This document shows positions 11,801-20,802 of a stretch of DNA of 64,000 bases, piece by piece. Position numbers and translations under genes: made by a program. Source of the DNA: Telmatactis stephensoni (lineage: Eukaryota; Cnidaria; Anthozoa; Actiniaria; Isophelliidae); contig JALIZF010001286.1 of the NCBI GenBank assembly GCA_029948255.1, positions 124,001 through 188,000 of the forward strand. The letters run 5' to 3'. Position 1 is the first letter of the stretch, and every line of letters starts with the position of its first letter. The notes below the pieces were generated by a model. That model had not been told where the DNA came from. It saw nothing but the letters and a program-made list of their open reading frames with translations, and did not search any database.

Positions 11801-14179
11801 ATCCCTGCAAGACAGACAGCCACTGTCTCCCCAAGGCAGACACACCTTGAAATGTAGACACCCCTGTAAGATGGACACCTTTCCAAGACCGATTCCCCCG
11901 ACCCTCTTGTAAGGCAGCCAGTATGTCTACCCTACAGGTCAACAATCTTTATTCCTTTTATTTGACAATCAACTTTTTGTTCCTGTATTACAGCTTACCG
12001 TTACATACTGTTTTCTTTCAGGGTTAAAACCTTTTACAGATGAAAGCAGCCGTTTGACTCTCCAAGCCACGGACGCTGATCGCAGCCATTTATCCGCACC
12101 AGACGAAGACAGTCGTCAATCATTAGGTAAAGCAATCTTATTAAAAACTTGCAAAAGAGAGCTAGTAGAGCTAATACTCGCAAATGTATGTGAAAGGAAT
12201 TTGTCTTAAATAAGGCTTTCTCTAAGGGGGAGGGGGAGAGGGAAATTTCAACCCCTATACAACAAAGAGCAAAAAGCAACATATAAAGTCGATACCATGG
12301 CAGCGCCGCATTTTTGTCTCATTTCTCAATTGAAGAATAGTCCGCGTGATCTACTTTGTTCGCGTCTTGCGTTTTATTCTAAACGCGAAGTTGAGCTGCG
12401 ATTTTACGTTTGCCGTAAAAGCGAAAAGTCGCGCGCGTTTAGGAGATATATATACCTAACGCTAGCTAAATAAAAAAATAAAATTGGTTTAGCTCATCAC
12501 CCTTGCTTGCAGCACAAGTGCTGAATTACAAAGGGCGCACCTCAACGTAATCGATTCGAAGGTATACAAGGGCGCTTTCGTTACAAAAAAGTTACACATT
12601 TACACATTTACCTATAAATTTACACACACATGTTTTAGCCACCAAACGACCCATTTCTGATCACGGAGCACAGCTTAGATCGAAACTAGTTTGTTTTTAC
12701 TGAGGGAGGAAAAACCGGAGTGCCCGAAGAAAAAAAAAACTCGAAGCAAGGGAGAGAACGAAGAAGAAACTCTACTAGACTAGCCACATGTGATGCCCCG
12801 TCCGGGAATCGAACTCGGGACGACAGAGGTGACAGACCGGCGCTCTAACCGCTCGGCCACCCTTGCTTCTCATAGAAACGGGAAAGCAGGTCACGTGATC
12901 ATCACGTGATCCACCAAAAGGGTCTTAAATCAAAATATCGACAAATTACAACTTGCAGACGTACTACAATGACTGCCCGGTTTATCTTCCCTGTAGTGGT
13001 CCGCCATGCGACTCATGAGAAGCCCCTTTCCTACTTTCCCCCCTTGAGCTTCTGCGAGCAGTTCTTGATATTTCATCTGCTTGCAGACCCAGCAAGTTTT
13101 TCCAAAAACATCATCTTTGAACGACAAGAGAAGGAAAGCTCTCTGATCAAAGCCTGCAGTGAGTACGCATGCTCCATGTGATGTCACTCAATTTTTATCC
13201 AATCAAACGGCTTGATCACTCGACGTCATCATTAGTGCTCAGTTTCTCATTTTTCTTCTCTTCGACCACCCGTTCTTATGTCCAGGAACTTAACCAGAGT
13301 TTCTCCACAAACTCTAAAGAAATCAATCAAAGACCTAAAATAGTCCGGCATTGACTATCTAGTCCCTGAGCCCCGACTGGAGTTTTCGTTTTTTAACTTT
13401 GATTTTAATTTGTTTGTTTTTGATATTGTAGGTTACACTTCGCATGGGGAAACAGCCTCGAAAGACGGAAATGACTCTGAAGAAGAGCAAGACGAATCTG
13501 TTGGCAGTGAAGGTCAGTGGTAACATAATTCCCTAAGGACTTCATTCGCGGGTCCATAGCTGATGAACTGAAATCGCTTCACATTTCATGAGCGATGGAA
13601 ACAGAAGCAACACAGACTCTTTTAATGCACTACCCGTTGTTTTCTCTCACGAAGTACGAGTCTGTGTATGTTGCTTCTGCTTCCGTCGCTCGTGAGAACC
13701 AGGACTATATCGTTTACTTGGGTCATTCTAAGGGCCGGTTCACACACTACATAAGCATTAGCATACGCAGACTCAATAGTGTACTTCTCATTATAAGCTT
13801 TTGTTTTTTCTCACACCTGAGTGATAAATGCGCTACTGAGTCTGCGTATGTTGCTTGCGCTTATGCTTTTGTCGCTAGTGGGGAGCGGTAGCGATTTTCG
13901 CTAGTCAAAGTCACACTAATTTCAAGCATTCTCCGAATAGCAGCTTGAATGCGATTTGTCGTCGCACAATCACCGGCTTCTACAGGCCCAAACCACCCAC
14001 GTAAACAAACTCCAATTACAAATAACATAACGGGCAGCCAGTCGACGTAGACGTCGAATACGTCCTACTCGGTTCAAAGTTTGCCCATCTCGAGAGACTA
14101 TTTCTGTTGAGATGTTTAATGACTCTAATTTCATATCTTAGGATCGGGAAGTGACAGCGAAGATAGCAACGAAGACTAA
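240..14179 (+). CDS. C-terminal exons of an acidic, serine-rich protein (5' end outside window)
   Basis: Not recognised. Four exons fit one frame: 240-917, 12022-12126, 13432-13512 and 14142-14179 (TAA). Each boundary has a consensus acceptor or donor and every intron is phase 1, which supports the model strongly. The first exon follows a pyrimidine tract ending in cag at 239 and needs an upstream exon beyond the window. The protein begins with an Ala/Lys-rich stretch, continues with a Pro/Thr-rich segment and a basic patch (KKPAIRIKI), and ends in Ser/Glu/Asp runs such as SSEEEEDESVDE and SGSDSEDSNED. Such tails are common in nuclear chromatin or RNA-processing proteins, but no domain is visible, so the function is unknown. 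The 11.1 kb intron 918-12021 hosts two genes on the opposite strand. The middle exons are symmetric (1-1) and could be skipped without a frameshift. Confidence 0.72.
1250..1274. repeat. Poly-C tract
   Basis: About 25 consecutive C residues inside the large intron. The exact length may be an assembly or sequencing artefact. Confidence 0.9.
1306..1500. repeat. Downstream flank shared by the two folate-receptor copies (copy A side)
   Basis: The segment with gaacaatttgaggaactccg and cgcttcgagtatccac recurs in diverged form at 5244-5375, downstream of copy B. This suggests the tandem duplication covered flanking DNA as well as the genes. Confidence 0.55.
1525..1530 (-). terminator. Possible polyadenylation signal for folate-receptor-like copy A
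   Basis: TTTATT on the plus strand reads AATAAA on the minus strand, about 255 bp past the stop at 1785. Position is the only support. Confidence 0.35.
1785..3938 (-). CDS. Folate-receptor-like GPI-anchored protein, copy A
   Basis: Three exons: 3938-3663, 2742-2503 and 1988-1785, all introns phase 0, total 239 aa. Exon 1 encodes a signal peptide followed by the family's YHKKTPSKE and CHAWKDKSCC motifs and an NHCSNLSQ end. Exon 2 has CEPNLIKWH, VPICSKYC and CVDDWLSDFNF, matching the folate receptor / riboflavin-binding protein core. Exon 3 has LCNKMW and NCMVMDF, then a Ser/Thr linker and a hydrophobic tail typical of a GPI signal. I count 16 cysteines in the mature ectodomain, as in vertebrate folate receptors (eight disulfides). 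Expected role: extracellular binding and uptake of folate or a related vitamin; the ligand cannot be told from sequence. The gene lies antisense inside the intron of the acidic-tail gene and is a tandem paralogue of copy B. Confidence 0.87.
3144..3188. repeat. Three tandem copies of accacaggtagtcc
   Basis: The 14-bp unit occurs three times in a row, the last as accacaggtagcccg. A related single copy (accacaggtagcccag) is at 39555-39570. It is a small repeat in intron 1 upstream of copy A exon 2. Confidence 0.75.
4180..4605. mobile_element. Palindromic non-autonomous DNA transposon with 11-bp target-site duplication
   Basis: The ends are inverted repeats: agcctcctccgcaggctact at the left, and agtagcctgcggaagaggct at the right. 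The inversion continues through tttggggttcctttgg / ccaaaggaaccccaaaa and the gtcgttcgcgcg / cgcgaacgac type inner arms. The flanks carry the direct repeat agtcagtcccg (4169-4179 and 4606-4616). No coding frame is inside. The core (about 4270-4550) is shared with the element at 49303-49604, which has different ends. It lies between the two folate-receptor-like genes. Confidence 0.8.
4689..4846. repeat. Inverted-repeat element, about 158 bp
   Basis: The left arm gtgtagcagcaactcgtaag and right arm cttacgagagttgctacac are near-perfect inverted repeats about 110 bp apart. It looks like a miniature inverted-repeat element without coding capacity. Confidence 0.65.
5244..5375. repeat. Downstream flank shared by the two folate-receptor copies (copy B side)
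   Basis: This is a diverged duplicate of 1306-1500, keeping aacaatttga, ctccgtttg and cttcgagtatccac in the same order. It lies downstream of copy B in gene direction, as its partner lies downstream of copy A. Confidence 0.5.
5774..5905. repeat. Inverted-repeat element, about 130 bp
   Basis: The left arm agatattttcttgtgtatta and right arm taatacacaagaaaatatct are perfect inverted repeats, continued by gggctgac / catcagccc. Short palindromic element, no coding frame. Confidence 0.7.
6089..10021 (-). CDS. Folate-receptor-like GPI-anchored protein, copy B
   Basis: Three exons: 10021-9755, 7860-7621 and 6295-6089, all introns phase 0, total 237 aa. The layout is the same as copy A, with an exon 2 of exactly 80 codons in both. 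The signal peptide starts MAPKYMVSVCAIA, followed by YHKKTPSKE, CHEWKDKSCC, CEPNLIKWH, VPICSKYC, CVDDWLSDFNF, LCNKMW and NCMVM. The 16 ectodomain cysteines are kept. Differences from copy A cluster in exon 1 and in the segment after CEPNLIKWH (TTNDRVKD against IGNAKVKG). The C-terminal 30 residues are almost identical, ending in a hydrophobic GPI-type tail. The ligand (folate, riboflavin or other) is not deducible. It lies upstream, in gene direction, of copy A in the same host intron, with longer introns. Confidence 0.87.
8805..8839. repeat. (GTT)n microsatellite
   Basis: About eleven GTT units followed by a poly-T run, in intron 1 of folate-receptor-like copy B. Confidence 0.95.
10163..10242. 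repeat. Hairpin with near-perfect 20-bp arms
   Basis: The arms ggtagcagggataactct and agagttatccctgctacc are exact inverted repeats. A second inner pair (tgttttctttttccttgg region) extends the pairing. It is immediately left of the larger foldback at 10421-10721. Confidence 0.8.
10421..10721. mobile_element. Foldback element, about 128-bp arms and 44-bp loop
   Basis: The arm 10421-10548 (actctcgagcgatgacgaaa ... ggcggacc) pairs with 10593-10721 (ggtccgcc ... tttcgtcatcgctcgagagt). There are only scattered mismatches. Overlapping reading frames on both strands are consequences of the palindrome, not genes. Confidence 0.85.
11320..11515 (-). repeat. Dispersed repeat with 'acaagtttcag' ends
   Basis: It contains gagacaagtttcagataaaa, agtttcagcgtgtaac and cgaacaagtttcaggacgaa. 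The same segments recur in opposite orientation at 52138-52425 and partly at 59042-59150. Probably a miniature transposon family. Confidence 0.65.
11517..11945. repeat. Degenerate minisatellite, about 17-20 bp unit
   Basis: Variants of aaggtggacacccctgt follow one another about 20 times with heavy divergence. Long minus-strand frames here (Gly/Leu/Ser-rich, 11499-11945) are by-products of the repeat and not genes. Confidence 0.8.
12466..12870 (-). mobile_element. tRNA-derived SINE, copy 1
   Basis: On the minus strand a tRNA-like head starts near 12868 (gcaagggtggccgagcggtt, A-box-like; gagttcgattcccgg, B-box-like). An unrelated body follows, and an AT-rich tail lies at 12466-12485. The body includes ggaggaaaaaccggag, seen on the plus strand. 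A second copy is at 34404-34800. It lies in the intron 12127-13431 of the acidic-tail gene. It is not a functional tRNA gene, because the 3' acceptor side does not pair. Confidence 0.85.
13590..13705. mobile_element. Palindromic miniature element, GAAGCAACACAGACTC family, copy 1
   Basis: The inverted arms gagcgatggaaacagaagca and tgcttctgcttccgtcgctc flank a short core. Related elements are at 13735-13895 and 43555-43712, with partial copies near 4998-5075 and 37319-37400. It lies in the last intron of the acidic-tail gene. Confidence 0.75.
13735..13895. mobile_element. Palindromic miniature element, same family, copy 2
   Basis: The ends ccggttcacacactacataa and cttatgcttttgtcgctagtgg are partly inverted. 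The inner motifs cagactcaatagtg / gctactgagtctg pair. It lies 30 bp after copy 1. Confidence 0.65.
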
Positions 14180-15292
14180 AACCAACTGATTCATTGAAGC
14201 GAGAGAACATCCTTGATTTCTCTTCGCAGCCCCCCAGGGAAGCGAGGGGAGGGGGGAGAGGGCTAGTCCCCCAACCAGGGGGGAGGGGCTAGTCCCCCAA
14301 CTCACCCCCGCGCACCCCTGCGTAAGTTAAGTTGTCTTTATTGATGTGACTGGAAGACGTAGTCTCTTACTCGACAAAATGTAATAAGGATTTTAATAAA
14401 AGTATTGTCTAGTTTATATTTGTATTTCACTCAGACAAAAGGAAAGTCTAATTAACGGGCTGTCTCGGGGCACCAAGGGTATATTTTTATAAACTGAACA
14501 CCCCGAGCTCTGATAGCCTGTCTACAGGCTCTCTGGGAAGACGGAAGGGGAAGGGGAAAGGGGGGGAGGGGAAGAAAGGAGGCTCTCCCCTCCCTCTTCG
14601 CCCTCCTCTTCTCCCCTTCCCCTCCTCAGAAGGCCTTTAGGCAGACCAGAGCTGACAAAAACCCATTAAATCGTGTTCGGTTTTCTCTTCATTTCTTGTA
14701 AAGGGCCTCTCTGATGATTATCAGTCAAAATTGGAATTTAGTCAGATAAATAAACACCAAGCAATATATTTCCTCGTTTTCAAAAGAGACGGGTAATTTT
14801 TTAAAAATATTCCGGCATGCTTAAAATGCAGAATAGACCTTTTTCGAGTTTGTTCATACCGCTGTAACAGACAACAGACGCACTGGCGCAGGGTTAGCCT
14901 CGAGTCAAGGTAGATTATTCGAGAATACCAACAAGAAAAGCAATACATTTTGACTGAGAACAATAAAGAAATCAATTTCAATCCTATGGGTCTTTCTTGA
15001 AAAGGAGGGCTAACCCTGCATAAATGCATCTTTTGTTAAATAGCTCAGCGGTCTCGAGTAATTGGAAACTGGACTATTGTAGAAGAGAAGTTACAATATT
15101 GATCGTTAAATATTCGGATAATGAATTTCCAACTTTGACCGATTGTCGTCAGGGTTGCTCTTTAAAGTTGAGCTTTAGCAGTGTGAGTATTGAGGACCTT
15201 TGCATTCGCCTTTACTTTCGAAAACGGAAATTAAATATTTAGAAAAGAACGTTAGTAAAAACAGTACTATTTCTAAACTGCTTGTGTTGATA
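14180..15292. other. 3' UTR and convergent intergenic region
   Basis: It separates the plus-strand acidic-tail gene from the 3' end of the minus-strand acyltransferase gene. The stretch 14525-14640 is a G-rich then C-rich purine/pyrimidine inversion (gaaggggaagggg / ccccttcccctcc), able to form a hairpin. No gene is seen. Confidence 0.6.
14395..14400 (+). terminator. Polyadenylation signal AATAAA of the acidic-tail gene
   Basis: AATAAA lies about 215 bp after the TAA at 14179. The 3' UTR between them contains G/C-rich runs near 14230-14310. It is the first canonical signal after the stop. Confidence 0.55.
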
Positions 15293-18200
15293 TTACGTAG
15301 AATGTCTCTCCTTTTTACCTATTTTGTCGTGGATCCAAAGTTGAAACTTGTCCATCCCAAAGCCTAATATACACAGTAGAACATACAAAACTACCAATGC
15401 ACAGAAAAACCACCTAGCATAAACAAATCTGAACAAGAGCAAAAAACCTAAAACTATAATTAATAGAAATATAAAAATAGTCAAAATCATCTCTATGGTG
15501 ACTCTCCTTTCTATCTTGTCGCTTGAGTTCAGGTTGACTTCACCTTTAGAGGGAAAACCTTGGCTAGAATCCAGGTAAAACTTTGTCAAGCATTCTTCTT
15601 TTTCAATCCATCTTTTACGTAACCATTCTTCAATTTCAGGGTAATCTTCAGGCATTTCGTTTATAGAATAACGTTTGATTTCAAAATGAATTTCTTTAGG
15701 AAAGTTCCCCAGTAACAGATCCTTCTCCTTATAGCAATAATCTTGATCGTAGGCGATCGTTACGTCATACACAGCGTCCAGTCGTCTCGTCCCTTTGCGC
15801 AGTTTCTCGAGGCAGTGGACAAACCCTCGTGTACGTGGATGTAGCACGTGTTTGTAGAGAGGGAAGTTGTTTTTTCTGGCATAGCTGTCGCTTCTGGGTT
15901 GACTCAGTTCATCGAGGTTTGTCCCCTCTGGAAATAACAGTAGTTGTAGTGGGTACTCCATATCACAGTAATAGTCTAGTAAGGTGTTTAAGTACGCTTC
16001 GTCCTGCTCCCATTTTCTTTTTAGGAAAGGGTATACTCCACATTGCAACCCCCAACCTATCAATAAAAAGTATTGTTACATACCAACTGTCAAAGTCAAT
16101 TTTTCCGTGCTCTGATTGGGCGAGAGCGCATCCCGTGTACGTCTACAAATTTTGCTGTTTCCTTAGCAACAACTCTCAGCGGGCAACAGTGAGTTTTATT
16201 CACCGGTAATAACAAAACCGGAAGTTGATTGAGCTGTGAAGGTACGTTTTTGGCAGCGCGCGTTTACAAATTCATTCATTCGGACATGCATGTGGCAAAA
16301 CTCGTGTTTATATATTGTCAAACTTTTAAGACCAAAAAAGATGATAACCAACCAGGAATGTCACCAGGAATGTCGGCTCCGCCTCGGGAAACATTGGCGG
16401 TCTTGGGATCACAAAACATACTGTTTCCCTCGGTCCCAGTCAATAAGTGTTAAATGAGTAATGACACACGTGAATCACACGATTACTACACGCGTATCAC
16501 ACGCACGATACACGCATGACGGGTTTCGCATTCCGCACACGCTATACGCATAACACACGCACGTAATCCCCGAATACTTCACGCATATCACGTCTGATAA
16601 AACGAATGCAAAAAACTCGCATATAATACGTTCATGTCAGTAGAGACGTGGTTTAGCTCACCAATGCCAGGCACATATCTCAAGATATCTTTCATGACAA
16701 TCTTCAAGTAACTTGGACTCCCATGTCGTACTACTACACTCCAGAAGAACATCCAGTCAAAGTGACAACGATGGTTCATAATTATCAACGCTGCATCATC
16801 TGGGACTGGTATATCACCAGATATAATCACCTTGACGTCATAGACAAGCTCTATGGAAATAACAAATAAGATTTAAGGTGGCTCGATATAGTTTTTTATT
16901 GACCATGCTTCCGTTTTTCATTCCACGAATTGAACAACTTACTCTTGACCAACCAAAACGGTTTTTACACTAGTTATTGGACTTAAATCAAACTTTATAA
17001 TTTTGTCTCTTTATAACTTAGTCCCTTGTCTAGAGCTGCTCGAGTTCGAAAGATATTTTAGAAAATTTGAATTCAGCCATCTTTGTTTACTGTAGCTATG
17101 GCAACACAAATAGAAGTGAAATAGACAAAAATCAAAACTTTGATTCAAGTCCAATAACTGGTGTGTAAAAACCGTTTTCGTTGGTCAAGAGTAAGTTGCT
17201 TAATTCAGTAAAGTGAAAAATGAAAGCATTGTCAATAAAAACTCTATCGAGCCACCTTAAGTTGTCTTGGTTGAGTTTACTTCACCAGGGATGGGAGCCT
17301 TGAGGAGCGCACGTGGTCAGAGCATGATTGGGTATGTGTGGTGTCGTGGCTCACCGGAAACAAGAAATACCCCCAAAAATATTTATTGCCAAAATGGATA
17401 AAAATGATTCCTGGATTGAAAAAATGAGTGTATTTGAGGACTTTTTGTTTTCTTGTCCTTTTAATGGCTTTTCCGAGGACAAGAATACAAAAAAGTTTAC
17501 TCCAAATCCGATTTACTGACAAATTTGGTGATCCTAAAAAAATAGATCCTGTCACGCGTTGCGTGCCGAGCCTAAATAACTAGCTATAAGTCGTTTCTAA
17601 AGATACAGTTGAATGAGCACGGTAAGACAGTAAGGGTTTATTCACAAGGAAGTTGGATAATTGCAGCTTGAGTTAAATATCATCCTTTTGTTTTCTTTTA
17701 TAAGGCTGGTAAGGCGCCGAACTTGTCACGCATCGAGGGTCGTTGCGTGACGAGACTAGCATGGTTTATAGGAGACCAAATAGAACCCAAATGTATTCTA
17801 GAACTGTTGTTTATGAATTTTTAAGTTGCTGGCAAGGTCAAGAATGAGAAGAAAGTTCTTTTCTCGCATAATAATGCAATCTCCATGGGATTCTTCCTAC
17901 TATAGGACATCCCACTGTGTTAATATAAATATTCAATTCGCGATTTTTTTATTTCTGTCCGCCTCGTTACTTCCGATTCTAGAAAAGAGCAGCTGAATAG
18001 TTCTATTCTGAATATGCGATGGTATAAGGAATATTCATGTATAACTGAATTAGAGATACGTTTCACAATCAGAGCATACCAGATCACTGTTGACCCGTTG
18101 ACCCCTCTGTTCGTGTATTAAACTAACAGAGATACCCTGAAATTTACGTTGAATTTTTGAAATAAAAATAAAGTCTATACGTACCTAATAATCCCTGTCG

Positions 18201-18533
18201 AATCCATAGCAAATGTATTATTCACCACATTTAATTCAACGATAGACATACGAGATAAAAGTTAATAAACGGATTACAATCGAAGCCACATAGAATGACA
18301 ACAACAGCCGGTATTTCGACACACAGTTACTTATAGTCAATCAGTTGAAAATGTCTACTCACCGTCGAACCAAAAGGCAAAAGGGCCGTGAATTTATCGT
18401 TGAACCACCGGTACCATTTTGGCTTTAAGAACATCAATGGAATACAAGGCCCAAGGACAAATATTAAACCGAATAAACAGCCAAAATATAGTATTGCTAC
18501 AAAAAGAATCCCTCCGAGTGGGTTTCGTAGCAT
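15293..18533 (-). CDS. Lysocardiolipin acyltransferase-like (LCLAT1/AGPAT8 type)
   Basis: Three exons: 18533-18363, 16848-16662 and 16056-15293, giving 373 aa, close to vertebrate LCLAT1. The exon 2 acceptor has two overlapping AGs (..atagag); only the second keeps frame with exon 1. An N-terminal membrane segment (about 9-35) precedes KPKWYRWFND. The HX4D acyltransferase box is NHRCHFDW (H83, D88) and the acyl-acceptor box is FPEGT (161-165). The family signature LHPRTRGFVHCL and the C-terminal block FPKEIHFEIKRY ... KRWIEKEE are also present. Two further hydrophobic segments lie near the C-terminus, followed by a Lys-rich end. Family role: ER or mitochondria-associated acylation of lysophospholipids such as lysocardiolipin and lysophosphatidylinositol; the exact substrate is inferred. 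It is transcribed away from the bL17m gene. Confidence 0.9.
16873..17260. mobile_element. Inverted-repeat element, 388 bp, in acyltransferase intron 1
   Basis: The ends ttaaggtggctcgatatag and ctctatcgagccaccttaa are inverted repeats. Inner arms (gaccaaccaaaacggttttt / aaaaccgttttcgttggtc) continue the palindrome. No coding frame. Confidence 0.8.
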
Positions 18534-19900
18534 TTTAACGTAACGGAAAGGACAATCAGCTACAGAGATAAATATTCAACCACATTTTCGCGGCCACTTG
18601 GACTTTGGTCTTATCAATAGTCAAGTCGAAGTTCTTTTGTTTTGAAATGGCTTGAGAGAATGTAAAAGAGCGCCTGTGAAATAGAGTTGCGTGCGTGACC
18701 TTCAGAGCGTGTCTAAAAAATGTCGTATGATTATTTGTTGACCTATCATGTGCGACAAACGCTTTATGGTTGATCGATGGATCTAAATATCAACTCCAAT
18801 TACCATTGCTGTTCAATTCAAAAAGATAATTATTTCATCACAGAGGGGCGGAGAACAAGATAAAAGTTTTATGTCGAATCAGTCGTGATTACAATAGGCA
18901 CAACCGGCATGGGGTATAGACTGTGAAAAAGGCACGTCACGGTCACGGTCACGTCACGATTTAATATGGTACGGAATGAGCTTTTACCAGGTATTTTTAA
19001 ATTCGTAAAACAGGAAAAGAATTACTATAGCTGGAAAGAGCATGTTAAAATTAGCAAGACAGTGAAGTTTGAAGGAATTCAATCCAAAACTCGCGAGAAT
19101 ATAAATTTTTGAAAAGGAAAAGTGTAAATTTGTAAGAAAACCTTTGCTGGTAGGCATCTCTTGCCTACCTGCAGCGAATGTTTTCATACAAAATTTCGAT
19201 TTCGGAAAATTCATATCTTCGTGAGTTTGAAAGTTACTGCATTCAAACTTCACAATTTTACTAGTTTTGACGTGCTCTTTCTAGTTATGGTAATTATATT
19301 TCTGTACTGTGACTTTTGCTGGAATTACATGATAAAAGCTCATTTCGAATGTTTTATAGAATATACTAGACATTTACAGACATTTACAGACATGGCCCCG
19401 GTACGGAACTATCCGTTTCACCGGCCATACGAAATCTGCCCTATATATTGTGAAATTAAAGTAAGCTGAAAGGTTTTCGGGATATTTGCGCGCGAAATAA
19501 AGTATGATAGCTTTCATTTTCTACACGAGAAAACTTCAGTTCGGCACCTTATCGTAGTTCTTTGAGTCTTTTTGAGTTTTTCCCGCATTGTCTAGATTAT
19601 ACTATTTCAGCTATTTCAAAAAAAGGTTGTCCTTGGTTTTGCTGCATACCAAATATTGTAAAGTGGATAATAATCATGAACAAAGTGTAATAATTGGCAA
19701 ACAAGAGGCAATATAACTACACATCATGTCTCTCTCATAGCCTTTCAGGTTGGAACAAAGTATAGACAGTTTGGTGATTTTGTATATTTTTGGCATGAAA
19801 AATCATGAAAATTATAAATTCACAATACATTTTGATCTTGGTATACACTATGTAATATGCAGTATGAAACAAATCAAAGGATAACCCTTTTTGAAATAGG

Positions 19901-20186
19901 TATACACTTATTTCAAAAAACGTCGCAGTTCAAAGCAACAACGTCAAGCCAAGACCGAAATGAATGCTGGTTTGGTGCTGGTAATGTATTCAAACCAGAT
20001 TCGTTATCAACAGAATTGAGTGCACTATACTAACAAGCATGTGAAAATGCTCACATTTTGTAATTAGCTAGAAACAAGTCTGATTTGAATACATTACATT
20101 ACCAGCACCAAACCACCATTCATTTCAGTCTTGGCTTGACGCTTGTTGCTCTGAACCGCGACAACGTTTTTTGAAATAAGTGTATA
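19901..20186. mobile_element. Palindromic miniature element, TATACACTTATTTC family, copy 1
   Basis: The ends tatacacttatttcaaaaaa and ttttttgaaataagtgtata are exact inverted repeats. The inner arms (gcaacaacgtcaagcc, ctggtttggtgctggtaatg) also pair. Related copies are at 56981-57237 and, diverged, 58103-58326. Confidence 0.85.
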
Positions 20187-20394
20187 TTGGCCTATATAGC
20201 TACCTGGAGGTTCCCTTTTTTTTCCTCAGTTTCGCTTGATCATATATACTTTATCAAGATCAACAGACTAAATATTTTGATATTGCCCACTTAGAGACTT
20301 CAAAAGCAATATGACTAAGTAACTATGCCAACCAACTTACTAAGGTAAGCATCCAAAGTCTGCTGTGAGCCTCGACTTTATAGGGCTTAGGACT

Positions 20395-20660
20395 TGGGCG
20401 AGACAACTCAGGGGGCGAGACAACTCGGGGGCGAGATAACTTGTCCCGGCTGGTACATGCTGGGAGGGTAACCCTGGGAGGCGAGACAACTTTTTCTTAC
20501 ATAAACACATAATTCACCTTCCCCGAGCGAGACAGCTCAAACGCGCGCGCACGCTAATTTTCCAGCCGGAAAAATGCAGTTTGGCTTACTGTATGTGTCC
20601 TCCAGAACCAGGTTTTTGAAACTCCATATATACGCTCTGTAAAATAGTCTCGGGGAGGGC
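20395..20660. repeat. Clustered 'gcgagacaact' repeats upstream of bL17m
   Basis: Four direct copies of g(g)cgagacaactc-like motifs lie between 20398 and 20490. An inverted form (agggctgtctcggg) is at 20655. It may be a degenerate element overlapping the promoter. Confidence 0.5.
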
Positions 20661-20785
20661 TGTCTCGGGATACACAATGCTAAATACGTCAGCATTTTCT
20701 AGCGTAAAAAAAGCCCGAGTACGAGTGTAGAAGCCCCTCGTTGGGATACCTGTGGAATCATACCCAGTAAGCTTTGTGGCCGTTT

Positions 20786-20802
20786 TCCAAAATGGCGGCC
20801 AC
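20786..20802 (+). promoter_or_regulatory. YY1-like AAAATGGCGGCC element overlapping the bL17m start codon
   Basis: ccaaaatggcggccac contains the ATG at 20792 and matches the AANATGGCGGC type start-site element found at many animal housekeeping and ribosomal-protein genes. Whether a YY1 homologue acts here is inference. Confidence 0.5.

Larger units (their letters stand above)
10022..12021. other. Intronic stretch upstream of copy B
   Basis: This is the remainder of the host intron. It contains a hairpin, a 300-bp foldback element, a dispersed repeat and a degenerate minisatellite, listed separately. About 10730-11310 is AT-rich and shows nothing I can name. The promoter of copy B should lie just above 10021, but no TATA box is evident. 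Confidence 0.6.
18534..20773. other. Divergent intergenic region between acyltransferase and bL17m genes
   Basis: It should hold the promoters of both genes. It contains a palindromic element at 19901-20186 and cgagacaact-type repeats at 20395-20660. A partial copy of the 'tagagcagattt' miniature family ends near 19445. No open frame looks like a gene. Confidence 0.6.

Noticed and set aside
11499..11945. Three overlapping minus-strand Gly/Leu/Ser-rich frames
   Set aside because: They follow the minisatellite periodicity and overlap each other.
12795..12870. Possible functional tRNA-Ser gene
   Set aside because: It has A- and B-box-like sequences, but the 3' acceptor arm does not pair and the sequence continues into a SINE body shared with 34404-34800.
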